A DNA stretch of 64,000 bases from Dendrophyllia cribrosa (Eukaryota > Cnidaria > Anthozoa > Scleractinia > Dendrophylliidae): NCBI GenBank assembly GCA_024195265.1, contig JAJLRJ010000014.1, forward strand, positions 17,397,459-17,461,458. The letters are read 5' to 3'. Positions within the stretch are counted from its first letter, which is position 1. The number at the start of each line of letters is the position of its first letter. The position numbers and the translations under genes are program-made. Positions 34,301-40,169 of the stretch are shown one piece after another. The notes under the pieces were generated by a model. It did not search any database. It was not told where the DNA came from and saw only the letters and a program-made list of their open reading frames with translations.

Positions 34301-37300
34301 TCCTTCACCATCACAATGCAAAATCCACATGCGAATTCACACAGGAGAAAAACCTTACCAGTGCAAACATTGTGATAAACGGTTTAGTGATCCTTCAGCT
34401 TACAAGTTACATGAAAGACTTCACACAGGAGTGAAACCTTACCAGTGCAACCATTGTGATAAGCGATTTTGTTATCCATCAGCTTGCAAGACACATGAAC
34501 GAATTCACACAGGAGTAAAGCCTTATCAGTGCCAGTATTGTGATAAGCGGTTTTACAATTCATCAGCTTCCAAGGTACACGAACGAATTCACACAGGACA
34601 GAAACCTTATCAGTGCAAATATTGTGATAAGGGGTTTAAAGATACATCATCATGCAAGAAACATCAACAAATTCACACAGGAGTGAAACCTTTTCGGTGC
34701 AAATATTGTGATAAGAGGTTTCGCACAACATCAGCTTGTAAGACACATGAACGAATTCACACAGGAGTGAAACCTTATCAGTGCAAATATTGTAATAAGC
34801 GGTTTGGCTATGCATCATCTTGCAAGAAACATGAACGGATTCACCAAGGAGTAAAGCCTTATCAGTGCCAGTACTGTGATAAGCGGTTTTACACTTTATC
34901 AACTTCCAAGACACATGAACAAATTCATACAGGACGCAAACCTCATCCCAAACCTCATCAGTGCAAATATTGTGATAGGCGGTTTCAATATAAATCAGCT
35001 GCCAGAATACACGAACGAATTCACACAGGGGAAAAACTGTACAAATGCAAGTATTGTGATAAGCGCTTTACACAGTCTTTTAATTGCAAGAGACATGAAC
35101 AAATGCACATGGGAGAAAAGAACAAATATTGCGATAAGTGCTTGAACTGTCCATCACACTGTAAGTCACACAAACAAATTCAAACAGGAGAAAAGCCTCA
35201 TAAGTGCAAATATTGTGATAAATGCTTTCACCGTCCATCTCAATGTAAGTTGCACGAACGAATTCACACAGGAGAAAAGCCTTATCAGTGCAAATATTGC
35301 AATAAGCGCTTTATCCGTCAATCATACTGTATGTCACATGAACGAATTCACACTGGAGAAAAACGTCATCAGTGCAGATATTGCGATAAGAGCTTTCAGC
35401 GTCCATCGCACTGTAAGTTACATGAACAAATTCACACAGGAGAAAAGCCTCATCAGTGCAAACATTGTGATTTGCGCTTTTACAGTCTATCGCAATGTAA
35501 GTTACACGAACAAATTCACGCAGAAGAAGAGGCTCATCAGTGTGAGTGCACTGCCAAGTGCTTTAGCCATTTATCAAGTTGAAGTGGCATAAACAGATTC
35601 AAAATAGAAAGAAACGTCATCAGTGCAAGTGCTGTGGCAAGTGGTTTAGCCAATTATATTCATTAATTCTTCCATTCCCAAAGTCAATTGTGGAGACAGG
35701 TAGTGTGGCTCTAACTTTTGAGTCTGCGGACGAAATCCTATGGTGTGACCATTCAACTGAAAGCTGTTAAGCAGTACTTTTGTACGGTACCATTTGATTT
35801 TCAATATTTTATAAAGTGAATTTTTTCTTGAATTTTGATTTTTGATACCCGACTTAAGAGGTAAAGGTTAACTTGATGGTGCCAGGGTTTACCGTCAAGT
35901 ATTTGATTACTGGCTTGCATTTAGTTATCGTAGAGTAGTGGGTCTACTATCAGAACAATTCAAAGAGTTTCAACTGTTGTCATGATACCAAAGAAACATG
36001 CGACCAGTGTTCACAAAAGAACACTCATTGGCGCAATTTAATTTTGATGTTTGGCACTTTTGGAAGTTAACCCTTGGACGTTCACGCCAATTTATGCCTC
36101 CACTGTGGTACAAGGGAAGAGGGGTGGTGGTTGCAACCCCTCCCCTGGGTTTTTTCGTTGTTACTATTTATAGGAAATTTTTCACTTCTAATAGATAGCC
36201 CGTGATGTGCTCTACAAGAAATAAATATTATGGGTTGTAGCACTGCTGGGAGTTCATGACCTCATCCATCATCATTTTCCAAAAAATTCAACTTTATCAG
36301 AAAATTGCAAATAATTTTTGCTGGAGCTGTAACATGATACAGTTAAACTTTTTCCTGCCTTTGGTCCTTTTTTTTTTTAACCGAAAAAAGGTGAAAAACA
36401 CGCAATTTTATTCAAAATGCCTTTACCTCGTGCTACTTGTGACGTCATATCTCGTTACCATAGCAACTCATGGTCGCCAAACTTTACCAAAATGTGCCTA
36501 ACGGATAAATGAACAGCCACTGAAGACGAAATGTGCTAACGATAAATGCTGTTTTTTAAAAATCGGAGAAAAACCTTAAACCGGGGGGGGGGGGGGGGGG
36601 CGCATGATGGAGAATTTGTTATGTTAAAAATATCGCTGTCTTGGTTGGTTAAGGGAATATCAGAATTAGTAATAGCACACTGCGAGGATCACACATTTCA
36701 CTCAGTCATTCCCATTAAGCCATGATAGTTGTACATTAAGTTAGTTTTTGCTACAGTTAATCTTAGAGATTTGTTTAGTGTGAAGGACTCCGTTACACAG
36801 GGAATCCGTTCGTGCGTTGTCTATAAATTTGTTTGTGCTGGATGTAATGCCAGATACATTGGTGAGACCACTCACCATACTTCTACGCGCGTCCGTGAGC
36901 ACCTGTCACAAAAACTCGCACATTTACAAACATCTAAATTCTTCGGAAACTTGTCGTGGTGCTTGCTCCGTGAATTGTTTCACCATTTTAGACTCTACCA
37001 ACACAAGTTTCCAAATTAAGTTAAAGGAAGCTATGCACATTAAGTGGAAAAAACCCGACATTAAACCTTCAAGTTAAACATGTATATATTTCTTTATCTG
37101 TGTAGCATGTCATATGATGTAATTTGTAACACCGTTTGGTCCTTTCACATGTTAACAATTTATTTAATTGCAACGTCATTGTTATTAGCTATTTGTATGT
37201 ATTGCATTATGTAACACCTATTCTTGTATTTAAGTAATGATTCGCATAAGAAGGATAGCGCTGAACGGCAATGCACGATGGAATGTCAACTTTTTTTCAC

Positions 37301-40049
37301 TGTTTCAACTAGTGATCTCATTGGCTTAGACTCAAAAACCGCTTAAAAGTTAAGGTTCAAGGCGCATTTTGTCTAATTTTTTTAAGGTTTCAAGTACTTT
37401 GAGACCCAATTGCACAACATGCAATTTTTAAAAGATATTGTATTTGGGGAACTTCATCAAAGAACGAATATTATTAGCTATTGTCTTCTCCTATTCTGAT
37501 TGGTTAAGCACGAACATTTCCTAAAATTTGTTTGATGCAAATGGATTTTCTTTATTTTTATAATGAAATATAATTATTAACCATCAGCTGCTCCTCTATT
37601 CTTAAAATCAAAGATATTCTATGTGGGAAAGAGCCAATGCCGCAGAACAATAAAGTTTGCTATCGTTGTTATGTGGAGTATTACTTAATAGCCTAGGAAA
37701 TTCAAACTATAAACTAAAGATGTCATAAGTGTATGTCAAAACATGTATTACACCTCACATAGGCGGATGCCTCCCATAAAGGAACGCTTATTCGTGGTCC
37801 CAGTGACATACAACCACTACATTTTTAACCTCCCATAACAGGAGACCTCTCTTAAGAGGACACTTTTTGCGGTCCCGATGGTGTCTGTTTATGGAAGGTT
37901 CGATTGTAATTACTATTTCATTTTAAAGTATAAATTCTATACATGTATATTCAAAATAAATCTTAAATTGTTGTGTCAAAAGTAGACTTCTTGAGCCAAG
38001 TTTTACTTATAGAAATTTAAGTTGTCATTTGTGAGTCGATTTGTCACTTAAAAATTTACCATGTATTTTGAACAAATCGTCATTCATTTGTAGTGATAAA
38101 TCGACTCACTGATTCAAGTTTTTTGTTTACATCATTGTTTAGTTGTCTTAGTTGTCGTTCATTAGCGAAGTTGTGTATAACATATTTACAAATTAATGTA
38201 AAAAAAAATACTTCAGGAAACATTTGGGAAATTGTGTCTGGAAAAATGTTTCCCTTCTCCTTTACTTGGCGCATACAGTACACACCTGCTTATTAGAACC
38301 TAGTGGATTACGAACATTTGAAATAGGTTCTTATTTGTAGGATTAGTCATAAGTTAATTAAAAAAGCAGGCATTGTTATCTAAAAATCCAGCTCCCATGT
38401 AGATTCAGTACAAGGTGTGGTGTTCAGTGTGTGCTGTAGTTGTAGTAATTCAAGCCAGGCTCACAGTGGTCCACTGTAAACTGTAGTAGCGCTGAGCATT
38501 GTAGGACAAGTAGAACTTTTAACATCGGAAATGAACTGTGGAACAGTATTTTTTTCCCCTGGATTTTGTTTGATTTAGTAGTTTCTGTGACACGACTGAA
38601 ACAATGGGATTAAAGTACTATTCTGAACAGAAGCAAACAGTTTAAACCCCTGTATTAATAAGAACCTAATTAAGAACCTAAACAGCCTGATTTCCAACTA
38701 AACACCCGATATATAAGAACCCATTCAGGCTGACTTGTAAAACTGTAGATTCTTATAAGCGGGTGTTTACTGTAGCTGGGATTTCAGAAGAGCGTTCATA
38801 TTGTATTTGAAAGGCTGACATGCACCAAAATGCACTTATTTAGGGTGACTCGCTTGAAATGCAAAATGCGCTTATCTGTTACCTGGATGTAATTTCGCAA
38901 CGGCAAACTTTTGGTCATAACTAGTATTATTGCAATGGAGTAAAAAACAAAGAAGTTATGACCAAAAGTTTGCCGTTGCGAAATTGCATCCAGGTAACAG
39001 ATGAGCGCATTTTGCATTTCGAGCGAGTCACCTTAGGGCTAAAATTACTGGTTAAAATATGACACAAATCGCGAATTAATGTTACGTTTCTCTTCCGCAA
39101 GTTTGTTTCACAACATTCGTAAGCAATCCAACGAACCAATCAGAACTCGAAGCAAATACATGTAGCCGGCGCCAAGCGCGAGAAAACGTGTACAGGCAAG
39201 TCACGATTGGTTTTGGTTTTACTTCTGATTGGTCGAGAAAGTGGCGCGAGATGTTTTAGCCAATCACAAACTGTAGCAATGCAAAACCAAAGCGATTGCG
39301 ACATTACTTTCGGTACTCAACTGAAAACTCCTCTATCGCAGTAAATTAAAAATAACTATTTAAAAAGTTACTTAATGGGGGCTGTATACTGGTAACATCA
39401 GGAGCCCATGAACACAGTCCCTGTTGTGAATTTCGATCGTAATTCTCACGAATATAATTTTGTAGTTTTTTGTTATTGTTTTGGGCGCCGTAAATGCGGC
39501 CAGGGCTGGGCCCAAAACCGCGAAAGAGCTGGGCCGAAAATCTAACCAATTAAGAGGTGATAGAATTTTTCGAATCTGACTTAAAATCGAAATATATTTT
39601 AAATCGAATCAGTTACAACGATTCGCGAAGTTAATAGTAACAAAGTAGATGATCAACTGAATGTATGTGGATAAGAATGACACAGAATTGTAAGTAGAAA
39701 ATTGTTTAGTACGTCTTAGTGCGTCTTAGGATTTGTAGATTTAAACTTGAGGGTTTAGATTCAAATCTGTGCACTGAGAATGTAACTTGTCATTTAATTT
39801 TCTTTTCACAGTTGACTAGCTTCAGTTGTCCAGCAATCTAGCTTCAGTCATCTAGCGATCTAGCTTCAGTTGTCTAGCGATCCAGCTACGTAAAGTCTAG
39901 CGACGATCTGGACAAATCTAGTGCAAAATAAAAATTCGTCTGGCATACATCAGTTCGTGTATCCTTCATTTTAAAGTAGCGACTCATCCCGAAGCCGCGA
40001 AACAGTCTCCTTATTATAATTATTATTATAAAAAAAATAAAAAATAAAA

Positions 40050-40082
<33 letters not shown>

Positions 40083-40091
40083 AATAATAAA

Positions 40092-40169
<78 letters not shown>

